Positions 10,399 to 20,148 of a DNA stretch of 56,355 bases are shown piece after piece. Made by a program: the position numbers and the translations under genes. The stretch is from positions 1 through 56,355 of the forward strand of contig NW_020167568.1 of NCBI RefSeq assembly GCF_001641265.1, written 5' to 3'. Position 1 is the stretch's first letter, and each line of letters opens with the position of its first letter. Origin of the DNA: Pseudogymnoascus destructans. Taxonomy: Eukaryota; Ascomycota; Leotiomycetes; Thelebolales; Thelebolaceae. The notes beneath the pieces are model-generated. The model saw only the letters and a program-made list of their open reading frames with translations. It was not told the DNA's origin and did no database searches.

Positions 10399-13203
10399 TC
10401 AAAGTAAGAGCTGTGCTGTAGCTTCTGCAGTAGTCCCTTCTTGCCCAGCGAAACACGGAATGAAATGTCTTTCTTTCGTCAACCTGCATGCAACAACCAA
10501 GATAGCATTGTCCCCTTCACAGAGTGGTAATCCTGTCACGAAATCCATTGATATATCCATCCATGGTCGACTGTCAATAGGGATTGGTTGTAGAAGTCCA
10601 TTGTAGGAATCTCGAGATGGTTTTGATCTTCGACAACTATGGCAGTTTTTGATATATCGAATTATTGTTTTGTCCATGTTTGGCCAGTAATAGTGCTGTT
10701 TCATGACTCGCAGCATCTTTCCAGCTCCTGGATGTCCCATAGAAGGTTGTTCATGAACTTCTCTCAACAAGTCCACCTGAATGGTTTCTGGCACCCAAAC
10801 TCGATTTTGATATTCTAGCATGCCGTTTTTGAGTTCGCAATAAGCCAATGCAACCTCTTTGCTTGTTCGATCACCATTCTCAAGCTTCTGTAGTGTAGCC
10901 TTGCAGAATTTGTCTTCCAGTTGAGACTTTTGGATTTTCTCAAGAATTGTCATTTCTCTGATATGAGTTTCCACTGGAGCTAGCTGAGCTGTTTGGCCTT
11001 GTTCTTTGAGTTTCTGAATGTCTGGATGTAGCCTCGAAGGTGGTAGCAACACCTGAAGCTGTTGCTTTTGTCGATCATCCTCATCATTGCCTTCTGGTCT
11101 GTCACCAGGCCTTCGAGTCAAAGCATCTGCTTTTCCATTTTGCTTCCCAGGCCTATAGATGATCTGGAAGTTGTATCGAGAGAGGAATTCAGCCCATCGA
11201 GCTTGTCTTCTTGTCAGCTTCTTGGTGGACATGAAGTATTCCAAGCTTTTGTGACCAGACAAGACTTGGACTGGAAAATCTGTCCCTTCAAGTTCTGGTC
11301 TCCATGCTTCGAAACATCTGATGATTGCAAGCAATTCCTTGTCATATATCTCGTAATTGCATTCTGCAGGTGCTAGCTTCTTCGAGAAGTATGCAACTGG
11401 ATGTAGAACCCCTTGATCATCTTTTTGTGACAAGACTCCTGATGAGATGAAGTCTGAGGAATCTGCTTCGACATAGGCTGTCTTGTTTCTATCGAAATGC
11501 CTCAAGACAGGAGCTTCTGTGACTGTTTGTTTCAACAGCTCGAATGCAGTTTGGCATGCATGACTCCATTCGAATATCTGATCCTTTCTGGTAAGGTTCA
11601 CCAATGGCCTCATGATGCTGGAGTAATTTCGGATGAACCTTCGATAGAAATTGCAGAATCCAATGAAAGCTTGCATATCCTTGAGCGATTTTGGAGTTCG
11701 CCATTCCAATATAGTAGAAACCTTTGCAGGGTCCATGCGAATGCCATTGACTCCCACGATGAGTCCTAGGAATTTGGTTTCTTGGACGAAAAACTCACAT
11801 TTTGAGATATCTGCTTGCAGTCCAGCTTCTCGAAGCTTCTGTAGGACTTTCCTTATGTGCTCTGTATGCTCCGCTCGAGTAGCACTGTAGATAAGAATGT
11901 CATCCATGTATGCAGTGACGAATTGGTTGAGGTAATCCATGAGGGTTTCATTCATGTACCTCTGGAATGTTGCTGGACCATTTGTGAGTCCGAAGGGCAT
12001 GACCTTGTATTTGTAGGATTCAAATCGAGTTCTGAATGTAGTGAGGTCTTCATCTTCTTCTGTCTGCATTCGAATTCGATTGAAGGCATGTCGAATGTCC
12101 AGTTTGGTGAGATATTTTGCTCCTATGACTTGGGCCAGCGTTTCATCAATGAGTGGTATGGGATATCGATCCTTTTTCGTTATGGCATTTAGCTTCCTGT
12201 AGTCAACACAGAATCGAAGACCACCACCTGGCTTTCTCACAAACATAATGGGTGAAGAGTATGGGGCTTTGCTTGCTTCAATGAACCCTTTTGGCAAGTG
12301 CTCGAAGACATATTCTTCGACCAAATCAAGTTCTTCCTTTGACATATTCCAGAGTGGTGCATATCCCAGCTTTGCATCACCTTCGAGTTCAATATGATGG
12401 TCTGAAGGTCGATGGGGAGGTAGCTTGTCTGCTGCCATTTTTGAAAAAACATCCAAAAATTCATGAAATTCCTTCGGAAGGATCAGTCGAGAGTCAATTT
12501 CTTCAGTTTTGGTCTTGTTCTTGTGCTCGATTATGTCCTTCATTGATATAGCAAAGACTTGAGCTCCTCTTTGCTTTAGGAGCATTCGAAATGGTGCTGC
12601 GCCAATCATTGCTATGGTGCAAGGTTTTGGTTTTTCCACTTTCGGAGCAGGTTCCGGAGGAGGCATTTCTTTGGCTTTCTTCTTTGGCCTTTGTCTTTCG
12701 CTTTTAGATATAGGCTCTGTTTTGAGGGCTCGATCTGGTATATAATGGTTGCAATAATCTCCAGTGAAGAGGACTTGATCATTGATCATATCGAGAACAA
12801 CTCCATGTTGCTTCATCCAAGCTTTCCCGAGAATGATGGAATGTTTTCCCAGCGAAGTAATGAATAATGGACATAGGCTTTCCACATACTCTCCCACTTG
12901 TAGTCGAGGATATATAGCATGTGTGATAGCAGGGGCAGCCTCTCCATTGAATCCTTCAACTTGTTTTGGCTTCACAAGTTCGACTGGGGCTATCCCTTCG
13001 ATTTCACATATTCTTTCTGCATCAGCAGCATTAATGAAGTTTCCACCTGTGGCACCAGTATCAATCAATGCATGGACAATAGCTTTGTATTTTCCTATTC
13101 TACAAGTAGCTAAGAAAGGGGTGTCCGGATCAAAACTGGATCTTGAGGAAGAAGCTGCAATTCTGGCTGCACTGCCTCTAGTGATGACTTGTCTAGAGGC
13201 TAT
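10399..13203 (-). CDS. Element D1 pol: protease, RT, RNase H, integrase N-part
   Basis: The open frame encodes an aspartic protease (LIDTGATGGNF, about 13050), reverse transcriptase (FTKLDIRHAFN-type motif, catalytic YMDD at about 11900), RNase H (EADSSDFISSGVLSQ, HKSLEYFMSTKKLTRRQ), the integrase HHCC region (HPGAGKMLRVMKQHYYWP, CHSCRRSKPSR) and the first catalytic Asp (DISMDFVTGLP). It lies in the -1 frame relative to gag and opens immediately at the gag stop (13200-13202), so it is probably expressed by ribosomal frameshifting rather than from the first ATG (13068). It stops at the TGA described for 9619-10398. Codon use is close to that of D2. Confidence 0.92.
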   Translation of the reverse strand: MASRQVITRGSAARIAASSSRSSFDPDTPFLATCRIGKYKAIVHALIDTGATGGNFINAADAERICEIEGIAPVELVKPKQVEGFNGEAAPAITHAIYPRLQVGEYVESLCPLFITSLGKHSIILGKAWMKQHGVVLDMINDQVLFTGDYCNHYIPDRALKTEPISKSERQRPKKKAKEMPPPEPAPKVEKPKPCTIAMIGAAPFRMLLKQRGAQVFAISMKDIIEHKNKTKTEEIDSRLILPKEFHEFLDVFSKMAADKLPPHRPSDHHIELEGDAKLGYAPLWNMSKEELDLVEEYVFEHLPKGFIEASKAPYSSPIMFVRKPGGGLRFCVDYRKLNAITKKDRYPIPLIDETLAQVIGAKYLTKLDIRHAFNRIRMQTEEDEDLTTFRTRFESYKYKVMPFGLTNGPATFQRYMNETLMDYLNQFVTAYMDDILIYSATRAEHTEHIRKVLQKLREAGLQADISKCEFFVQETKFLGLIVGVNGIRMDPAKVSTILEWRTPKSLKDMQAFIGFCNFYRRFIRNYSSIMRPLVNLTRKDQIFEWSHACQTAFELLKQTVTEAPVLRHFDRNKTAYVEADSSDFISSGVLSQKDDQGVLHPVAYFSKKLAPAECNYEIYDKELLAIIRCFEAWRPELEGTDFPVQVLSGHKSLEYFMSTKKLTRRQARWAEFLSRYNFQIIYRPGKQNGKADALTRRPGDRPEGNDEDDRQKQQLQVLLPPSRLHPDIQKLKEQGQTAQLAPVETHIREMTILEKIQKSQLEDKFCKATLQKLENGDRTSKEVALAYCELKNGMLEYQNRVWVPETIQVDLLREVHEQPSMGHPGAGKMLRVMKQHYYWPNMDKTIIRYIKNCHSCRRSKPSRDSYNGLLQPIPIDSRPWMDISMDFVTGLPLCEGDNAILVVACRLTKERHFIPCFAGQEGTTAEATAQLLL

Positions 13204-13486
13204 TCGTTTTCCGAATCGATGATAGACTCAGCTGTAGATACCTCATTCACTTGAGCTTTGAGCTTCTGGGGACAGTCTCGAGCTCGATGTCCATTTTGTC
13301 GGCATATGAAGCATTTCCCAAGTTTCATGAGCATTTCTTTTGCTGGATCTTGATGCGGTGGTCGATACAGCTTCTGCGTCTTGTTTTGCATGTTCGAATC
13401 CATTGTAGGTTGAGGGATTGAAGTTCGAAGTGCCTGGCCCTGATTTTGAGTTTGGCCCATGTTGTTCGAAAATGACTTTGGCTTCC
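13200..13486 (-). CDS. Element D1 gag, 3' part with zinc knuckle
   Basis: This is the C-terminal part of Gag, separated from its N-terminal part by the hAT insertion. It contains the nucleocapsid CCHC knuckle CFICRQNGHRARDC and ends at TAG (13200-13202). Removing the hAT and one copy of its 8-bp duplication puts this frame exactly in register with 16159-17196. The tail carries GGAAAAC (13206-13212), a candidate -1 slip site three bases before the stop. Confidence 0.9.
13206..13212 (-). promoter_or_regulatory. Candidate -1 frameshift heptamer (D1 gag/pol)
   Basis: GGAAAAC on the minus strand is read in gag as G-GAA-AAC and is followed by GAA and the TAG stop. Pol is open in the -1 frame from this point. 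The same heptamer in the same register occurs at 45960-45966 in element C. D2 has the canonical GGGAAAA at the equivalent place. Confidence 0.55.
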
Positions 13487-16158
13487 CAGTGTTCGGCAGA
13501 TACTACCCAGGTAGTATCTGGGTCCTCGCCAGGTAAGGTAAGTATCTGAGCGACTTTGCTCAGGTAAGGTAGGTATTTACAGATACTTTAGCAGGTAGTT
13601 GAGCCTCAATTCCGTATACAAAAATGACGCTTTTGATATTTGAAATAGATAATGATATGTAACTAGAATATGTAACTAGAAAAGTGAAACTCGTGACAAA
13701 TATAATAATAAAATAGACAGCCCCTATTCCTATTCTTCTGCCTCATCATCTGCATCATCACCGTCGCTGTCGGCATCTGGTAAATAACCCCAATTCCGTA
13801 AGCAAAGCAGATATCTAATTGTCGATGGCGACAATCTATTCCTTTTCTTAGTAATGATATCGCTACCATTGCTAAATACCCGTTCTGATGGTGCTGATGT
13901 CGCAGGAATTGCAAGATGGTCTCGAGCAACTTGAGCAATTATTGGATATTGATATTGCTTTGCAGACCAATATTTGAGAATATCAGTATGCTCACCAGGC
14001 CGTGGTTCAAGCATCCATCGTTTCCATTCTGGTTCTTCAAATGATATACCCTCTGATGCAAATAAATCTTCATCAGAATCTGGTTCTTGCACTCTAGTAT
14101 TTGCATTTCCTAATGCATCTGCAAGAGCTGTTTCACGTTCAATACGCTCTGTATCAAGATGATATTGCCATGTCTTATATGTTCTACAAACATCTTCAAA
14201 CTGTGCTCTTGCCCGTGTGATTCGTACATGATCTGTACTATCTGGATATATCTTTTTAAACACTGTATGGTTCATCCGTGGATCGCAAATTGTAGCTACA
14301 GCTGAGTGCTTACATTGCTGATTTGTTGCAAGAGTATAATACGCGTGAAGCTTTTGATAAGCTACTGTGCATGCAATACCAATTGCTGAGTGCTCGCCAA
14401 CTTCTTGTTGCATCTTCTTAACTTTATTTATCATTTTAAGATAAAGTGGAATAGCAAAGTTAAGTGACGGATATGTATCACTTTGTAGCCGTCTTGATGG
14501 TTTGAGAAATATTAAGAACAGTCGTTCAAGATCTTTAATAACAGCCCAATCTCCTGTAGTTAATGCAATATCTTTCATACTAATATCAAGCTGTTGTGTT
14601 ATGCATACTGCTGTGATTGGTATTTGGAGTTTTAATGCTGTATCAAGCATACGATGTGTTGAATTCCATCGTACTGGCATATCAAGTGATAGTTGCTGTG
14701 GTTTTAAACCTATAGCTTTGACTTGTCGTTGTAAAGCATCCTTCCATGCTCGTCGATTACGAAAGACATAGATATGTCTTCGTAGCTTTGCAAGAGCATT
14801 CATGACTTCCACATGACTATCTCTACTAAATGGAATCCGAGCTGCACCTTGCTCACACCGGTATGTCTCTGTCTCTACATCTGGTTCTGCTTTTAAACTC
14901 GTAAGAGCGGCTTGAACTGCGAGATTTATGATATGTGCAATACACCGGACATCGCCTTCTTTGACAGTAAATGTCCAAGGTTGTTGAGTTGATGTTTGGG
15001 CGTTGCTAGCCAATTTCTCATATTCTGAGAGCATCACAGTATTTGATGATGCGTTGTCTCGGGTGCATGTAAAGATAGCGCCTGTAATAGCTATACTATC
15101 TGTTACAGCTGCTAATTGCTGAGCTAAGTATTCACCGCTATGAATAGGCTCTTGAAGATGTATCACATCAAGCAATTTTGATTTCTGCTGCCATTTATCA
15201 TTAATCCAATGAGCGGTAACAGCAGCATACTCTGTATAGTTCCGTGCAGACCATGCATCTGTCGTTATGGATATCCGGCCTCCATGTATAATATGAGAAT
15301 GGAGTTCAAGCTGTAGTATGCCTCGGTGATATGAGAATTGGCGTTGTAGTTCTCGGTGCAATGTTCTTGACGAAAGTGATAACACAGATGGACTTAAGAA
15401 CCGTACTAATTGACGATATGAATAGCTTTCGATAATGCGTAAAGACAGGTTATTAGATACTATAAACGATAGCACTAACTCTCTATATTTGGCTGGATTG
15501 TTTGTTGGTCTTGATTCATGGGTCGCTGGTCTCCGAGGCTCAAAAAATGATGATGTGCTGCTAGATTGACTTGAAGGCGCTGTATTCTTGTGTTTAAGAG
15601 CATCATAGATTCCTTTATGCTTAAGACTATAGTGTTTCCAAAGATTGCCAGTTGAAGCAGCAGCTTGAGCATGGGTTTGAGCTGCGGGCGAGTATCCGCA
15701 ATTAGGCTGCATACAGCATACTTTGATAGTTGGCGGGTTGCTCTCAAGTAGTATTCTTGAATATAGTTCCTTCGTGAACAGCAGCGACTGCGTTGGCGGT
15801 AGCATTTGGCTAGGCGGGTGTAGACGGACAGGAATTGGATTTGATTGCTGAAAAGGGGTAAAAAGCCCTGGTAGGGCTGGCTCATCGTGAGGATTATAGC
15901 CATCAAGGTCCGTCGGCACGTCTGACAACGGAGAGTCACTCATTTTCACGGCAATTATCACCATATCAAGCATGAAGACGAGTATTTCAACGTTAGCATT
16001 TGTGCGGCTTGGCTACACTTGGCAATACTTGGCATGTATCTGGGTAAGTATCTGAAAATACCGGGATACTCAGGTATTTTGAGAATGAGCCCAGGTAGGT
16101 ACTTACCCAGGTAATTACCTGAACACCACAGGTAATCAGGTATCTGTGCCGCACACTG
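13487..16158 (-). mobile_element. hAT transposon inserted in D1 gag
   Basis: The 2,672-bp element is flanked by an exact 8-bp duplication, TGGCTTCC (13479-13486 and 16159-16166), the hAT signature. Terminal inverted repeats start CAGTGTTCGGCA and, from the other end, CAGTGTGCGGCA. Both subterminal regions carry many short GGTA(A)GTATCTG and CCAGGTAA motifs, likely transposase-binding repeats. One uninterrupted transposase gene lies inside. It is the innermost and therefore youngest layer of the nest, and may be functional. Confidence 0.95.
13730..15973 (-). CDS. hAT-family transposase, apparently intact
   Basis: This protein of up to 747 residues moves the surrounding hAT element by cut-and-paste. 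The N-terminal quarter has a BED-type zinc finger (CCMQPNCGYSP with GNLWKHYSLKH downstream). The RNase H-like core shows TTDAWSARNYTEY, TRDNASSN, CIAHIINLAVQ and MPVRWNSTHRML. The C-terminus has the hATC dimerisation region, SAPSERVFSNGSDIITKKRNRLSP. The tail is acidic (DADSDGDDADDEAEE). No stop or frameshift interrupts it. The start may be 15973, or the Met at 15943 (MSDSPLSDVP), which gives 737 residues. The upstream Met lies outside the conserved part, so the shorter form is plausible. Confidence 0.93.
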   Translation of the reverse strand: MLDMVIIAVKMSDSPLSDVPTDLDGYNPHDEPALPGLFTPFQQSNPIPVRLHPPSQMLPPTQSLLFTKELYSRILLESNPPTIKVCCMQPNCGYSPAAQTHAQAAASTGNLWKHYSLKHKGIYDALKHKNTAPSSQSSSTSSFFEPRRPATHESRPTNNPAKYRELVLSFIVSNNLSLRIIESYSYRQLVRFLSPSVLSLSSRTLHRELQRQFSYHRGILQLELHSHIIHGGRISITTDAWSARNYTEYAAVTAHWINDKWQQKSKLLDVIHLQEPIHSGEYLAQQLAAVTDSIAITGAIFTCTRDNASSNTVMLSEYEKLASNAQTSTQQPWTFTVKEGDVRCIAHIINLAVQAALTSLKAEPDVETETYRCEQGAARIPFSRDSHVEVMNALAKLRRHIYVFRNRRAWKDALQRQVKAIGLKPQQLSLDMPVRWNSTHRMLDTALKLQIPITAVCITQQLDISMKDIALTTGDWAVIKDLERLFLIFLKPSRRLQSDTYPSLNFAIPLYLKMINKVKKMQQEVGEHSAIGIACTVAYQKLHAYYTLATNQQCKHSAVATICDPRMNHTVFKKIYPDSTDHVRITRARAQFEDVCRTYKTWQYHLDTERIERETALADALGNANTRVQEPDSDEDLFASEGISFEEPEWKRWMLEPRPGEHTDILKYWSAKQYQYPIIAQVARDHLAIPATSAPSERVFSNGSDIITKKRNRLSPSTIRYLLCLRNWGYLPDADSDGDDADDEAEE

Positions 16159-17196
16159 TGGCTTCCTTTTGTCTTCTTGTTCCTTGATCCGCTGAATGTT
16201 CTGGTCGATGAGCATGCATTTCTTTGCAAACTCGTGAAGTGTAGTAGCTCCAACTTCAGCCACTAAGGCTTTCTGCATCTGTTGGTTGACTTTGAAGCGC
16301 AAGTCATCCAGCAAAGTTTCTTCAGAGTAATCAAGCTCTGTCGTGAGCCTTTGGAACTCAGCCCAGAACACTGCAAAGGTGTTGTTTCTCTGATACAGCT
16401 TTCGATACTCAGTTTGAGCTGTGTGCCTTCGATCGGGATCACTGAAGACTTTTTCCAAAAGTTCGAGAATTTCTTCTGCTGTCTGCAATTTGTTTGTAGA
16501 GTTTGGTCGAAGCCTTGGATTGACATGTCGAACTGCCAGTCCTCCCAGTCGACTCTGAATGTAGCTCATTTGTAAAGTCTGTGTTGGAAAATGATCAATG
16601 TTGGCTTCGAGCTTGAGGCGAATTTTCACAACCCAGTCTTCAAATGCTGGCTCTATCCCATCTGTGAGGATTGGAGGGTCTGGAATCCGAGCTGACAGTC
16701 GACTGTGAGAGTGGTGTCCTGGTTCATTCTTCAGAGCTTGTTGGGTTTGCTTTTCAAGATATTTCTGAATTGTTTGTTGCTCTGTGATTTGTTGCTCGTT
16801 GCTCTGGATCAGTTCCTGTAACTGGAGAATGGCATCATCCTTTTCAGCCAGTATCGAATTTGAGTCCTCTGCTAGGGCCAAATAGTCCCGAAGAATGTTC
16901 TTGTGCAAAGTCCATGCCATTTTCTGGTTGGCGACAGATAGTTTCTGGAATTCGTCAAAGGTTTCAACATTCCATTCAGCCTTTTCATGTCGATTTGCAA
17001 GTATAGATTCATGTCTCTCTTGAGCTGTTTTGCCCAGAGTGTGAAGGAAGGTTTTGGATTTGAAATTAGGATCATGAAGTTCATTGGTTTGGTTTGCAGA
17101 GCTTGGAATTGATGCTCCTTCTGCCAGGGATTCCTGGTCTTGTTCTGGATCATTTCGAGCTGCCATTGCAGCTTTTTCTTCAGCTGTATAAGCCAT
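16159..17196 (-). CDS. Element D1 gag, N-terminal part
   Basis: This part starts MAYTAEEKAAMAARNDPEQD. Residues about 110-150 are a Gln/Glu-rich helical stretch (EDSNSILAEKDDAILQLQEL). The retrotransposon capsid region follows (FEDWVVKIRLKLEANIDHFP, SYIQSRLGGLAV, FSDPDRRHTAQTEYRKLYQ, LDYSEETLLDDLRFKVNQ). The hAT interrupts it after the helix QEDKRKPQ. The frame matches the zinc-knuckle part at 13200-13486 once the hAT is removed. D2 shares the end of this region (39407 onward). Confidence 0.9.
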
Positions 17197-17548
17197 AGCG
17201 AGTTGCTATTTCAATTTCGGTTTATATCGTCAAGTCAGACACATATTGCCAAAGGCCCTATTGTGCAGTTGTTGGCTGTAGGAGCCACTCGAGAGGAGCG
17301 CACTTCCCTCACAGTTATATACTTGTCGAGGGAGCATTGTAAAAGGTCTGACTTGCGAAGGTGGTGTGTGTGTGTCGAGCTGACTGTCGAAAGCCAACTT
17401 TGAGAGGTTGCCTCGAGATCGTCCTGGAATCGACTTCAGGATAAGGTTTCTGGTTCTGGGGTTTTCAAAGAGTGGATTTCGATTTCGATTTCAGAAGAGG
17501 GTTCAGCTCAAAGAGCAGGAAAAGAGGTATAAGAGAGATTGAGTTTTA
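17197..17548 (-). other. Element D1 untranslated leader
   Basis: This is the non-coding segment between the 5' LTR and gag. The primer-binding part abuts the LTR. Near 17370-17385 there is a short TG run (GTGTGTGTGTG on the plus strand). A nearly identical 270-bp piece of this leader lies at 51692-51974, next to the 3' LTR of element C. Confidence 0.75.
17536..17546 (-). promoter_or_regulatory. Primer-binding site, self-priming type (D1)
   Basis: On the minus strand, AAACTCAATCT lies two bases after the 5' LTR. The LTR contains the complementary AGATTGAGTTT (plus-strand 17596-17606, read on the minus strand). The 11-bp pairing has the same length as described for Tf1. No tRNA-like TGG start is present. 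Confidence 0.55.
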
Positions 17549-17801
17549 TGTCACGGTTCACCAAGGCATAGGGCGCCAGTTGGCTATTATGAATTAAACT
17601 CAATCTAGAGAAGAAAGGAAAGAGAAGAGGAGCACTCGAGCAGTGGCTCGATCTATATACAGCTATTGTGGAGTGAATTCTCTTTAGCGAGACCAGTTCT
17701 GAGAATTCACTCCACAACTGAAAACTTCGCTCCAACCCCGGAAAGCTCCCCACACCCCTGAACCCCCACTCGAGCTGCAAGGCGCACTTGATATCGTAAC
17801 A
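17549..17801 (-). repeat. 5' LTR of element D1
   Basis: This 253-bp LTR differs from the 3' LTR at 9157-9409 at one base. It has TGTTACGATATC and CCGTGACA ends and carries the same 17-bp inverted repeat. TCCGG follows at 17802-17806, completing the target duplication. Confidence 0.93.
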
Positions 17802-18299
17802 TCCGGAGTCGATTGTAAGCGACCGCGGACCCCAATTAGTATCATCCTTTTGGCAAGAGTTCTGTCAAATTATCAGCGTTAAGGTTAAGCTGTCGACTGC
17901 CTATCATAAGCAGACCGACGGGTAGACGGAAATCATGAACTGATACATCGATCAGAGACTGAGGCCTTTCATATCCCATTATCAGGATAACTGGAGCGAA
18001 CTCATCCCCATAATGGACCACGTGCAAATTACACTCCCCCACGCATCCATTGGCATGACCCCCTACTGACTCAAGTACGGAACCGATCTGCGTACGAGTT
18101 GGGATTGGAACACTCCGAAAAGCACCAACCCCCGGGAGACCCTAAACCGAGAGGAAGCCAAGGTGGTGGCAGACCGAATGCATACCGTATGGGTCCACGC
18201 AAAGGAAAACATGGCAAAGGCACAAGAGGAAATGTCTAAGCACGCGAATCGACGCCGAAGGGCCATCGACTGGGACATAGTAGATAGAGTGTACCTATC
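17802..18299 (+). pseudogene. Element B pol relic: integrase core
   Basis: This continues the pol sequence interrupted at 9156. It matches element C 48929-49400: the DRGPQF-type motif (GACCGCGGACCCCAATTAG), SAYHKQTDGQTE (with CAG changed to TAG), and the downstream helix to DWD. In-frame TGA and TAG codons at about 17922, 17940 and 18067 replace Gln or Arg codons. A solo LTR (18300-18774) interrupts it before the C-terminal part. Confidence 0.8.
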
Positions 18300-18774
18300 T
18301 GTAACGCTGACTTCTAAACGATAGAAGACACAGAGGTTCTCTTGCGTAAAGGTTTACTTATCAGAGGAGGCAGGGGATCGGACACAAAGGCTTCAAGTAA
18401 CACGTTACTAGTATATAACAAATACTGTATTGAGTTAAGCACGAAGCTCCTATCTAAGGAAATACTATCTACTTATATAGTGGCGTCGTGCCTAGTGGAC
18501 TCCTAGGAACTCACTCGAGTCCTCGGAGTCCTGGACTCTTAGGATTCTTCTCATCATCCTGCGAGTCCGTCACGTGCCTAGTGGACTCCTGGGAACTCAC
18601 TCGAGTCCTCGGAGTCCTGGACTCTTAGGATTCTTCTCATCATCCTGCGAGTCCGTCACGTGATACTTTCGGAACTACTATTCCCCGCTGCCCCTCCAGG
18701 TACCAGGGCCGGTCTCATGCGACCTCCCTCCTTCCTGTCCTGTAGTTGGCCAGCCTTCTTGGTCCGTCGTAACA
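18300..18774. repeat. Solo LTR inserted in element B pol
   Basis: The ends are TGTAACGCTGAC and CGTCGTAACA, with an exact CTATC duplication (18295-18299 and 18775-18779). Inside, an 86-bp unit starting CGTGCCTAGTGGACTCC is present twice in tandem (18487-18572 and 18573-18658), differing at one base (CTAGG versus CTGGG). No coding content. Confidence 0.85.
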
Positions 18775-19290
18775 CTATCGACCAAAAATTTGAAAAACTC
18801 TCGTCCTAGCTGCAAGCTGGGCCAACAATGGGTCGGACCATATACGGTGTCAGAACGGATTGGGCACTAATTTCGATTGGAACTACCTACCGGTTCGCAA
18901 ATACACGATGTGTTCTCACCAGACGTACTCATGAAGGATCCTAACAATCCCCTACCTGGTCAGGATCCGCCTGAGCCTAGCAGCGAAGTAGAGGAATGGG
19001 AACTGGAAAAGATCCTCGCTGTAAGGCTCCACCGGAAGCAACTACAATACCGGGTTAGTTAGGTCGGATACGATCCAGACCCGGAGTGGTACCCAGTGTC
19101 AAACTTCATGAACTCTCCCCAGTAACTCAGAGAGTTTCATACGGAATATCCAGATTTACCAGGTCCATCTCAAGAACTACTCAGAGGTGTTATGGTAGGG
19201 GAAACGGGAAGGGAACAAAACTACGATCACGGAGGAAAAGACAAAGCGGAGGAAACAGAGTCGTTGCTGTCTGCGACTCTACGCTAAAAT
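18775..19290 (+). pseudogene. Element B pol relic: integrase C-terminus and chromodomain
   Basis: This resumes pol after the solo LTR with TKNLKNSRP- and GPYTV-like sequence, then LPTGSQIHDVFSPDVL and the chromodomain EEWELEKILAVRLHRKQLQYRVS, where TGG has become TAG at about 19060. It matches element C 49410-49920. Several stops and small indels are present. Confidence 0.8.
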
Positions 19291-19460
19291 ACCCTCCGAG
19301 CCAGGGCACACTCACCACCGTAACCCTTGCAGGAGTCACCCTTCCCAAACGTCTCACCAGTGTCTCAACAAGCGGCTACCACCATGAGAGATGAAGGGTC
19401 GAAGTGACCCCACGCGAAGGGCCAGGCCCGAGTCCCCTCTGACACAAGGTCTTCCCCCAC

Positions 19461-20148
19461 CTAGGCCCCATAGGCCGCCCCAACTTCCCCATCCTCCCCC
19501 TCCCTCCTTCCATCACCCCGAGTCGGAGCGACCGTGGGAGCGGCAGCGGTGGGCAGTTTGCCCACAGCAGCCACCAACTCCCCCAAGAGAGCAGGAACGC
19601 TCTCCTGTTCCATCCGGAGACGGCGCAGTGATGACCGAATTTGCTGCCCAGAGTCAGCATCGGAACCACATCGAGTCACAAGGGGAAGGGGGTCTACTCA
19701 CGGCCAGCCCCAACTCGAGGGCAGCCCGAGTGGCGCGTGCCTCCTCGTAGAGGTCACGCTCCACCTCGGAGCGGAACTTTGGCACTTTGGCATGCTCTGG
19801 GCGGCCAGGAGGGCCACCCGATTGGCCTCGGTGGCGGCGGCAACGACGTCAGTGGGGATGAGGGGGGTGGCCTCTTCGGCGGCCAGGAGGGCCGCAAACT
19901 CTTCCACAAGGAACCAGGGCAGCTTTCACCAAAGTCAGCAATGGCCAACCAAACCAAACACTGAACCCCACAAGAAAACCTACCGGGACGCAAGGCGAGT
20001 GCTGCGACGTGCAGTACCCACACTTTGAACTGGTCGGGGACCAGACGCAGTCGTGGGACTGGATCCCATGGGCTTTGGCCCAAAGGCAGCGCAAACAGAG
20101 CACACGGAAGGTGACAGTAAGAGCCCCGGAGGGGGTGGGAACCGGCAT
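19461..20148 (-). pseudogene. Antisense Cys-rich accessory gene of element B
   Basis: This is a second, more decayed copy of the antisense gene. Exon 1 (20148-19984, 55 codons) starts MPVPTPSGALTVTF and carries CLRC, HDCVWSPTSSKCGYC and CVP, then a GTAGGT donor. After a GCTGACTT branch and AAG acceptor, exon 2 (19922-19702) starts LPWFLVEEFAALLAAEEATP. It contains a one-base frameshift near 19790 and ends at a GTGAGT donor. Exon 3 (19643-19461) starts QIRSSLRRLRMEQE and ends in a charged tail (RGDGRREGEDGEVG). Intron positions match element C. The frameshift makes it non-functional as read, yet the cysteines and splice sites survive. Confidence 0.7.

Larger units (their letters stand above)
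9157..17801 (-). mobile_element. Ty3/gypsy element D1 (reversed), inserted in B
   Basis: The element has 253-bp LTRs at 9157-9409 and 17549-17801 that differ at one base (9197 region, GGTTATT versus GGCTATT). Its target duplication TCCGG is exact (9152-9156 and 17802-17806). It encodes gag and pol on the minus strand. Its gag is split by a hAT transposon (13487-16158). Without the hAT it would be about 5.97 kb. Near-identical LTRs point to recent insertion. Pol carries one TGA, so this copy is not autonomous as read. Confidence 0.95.
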
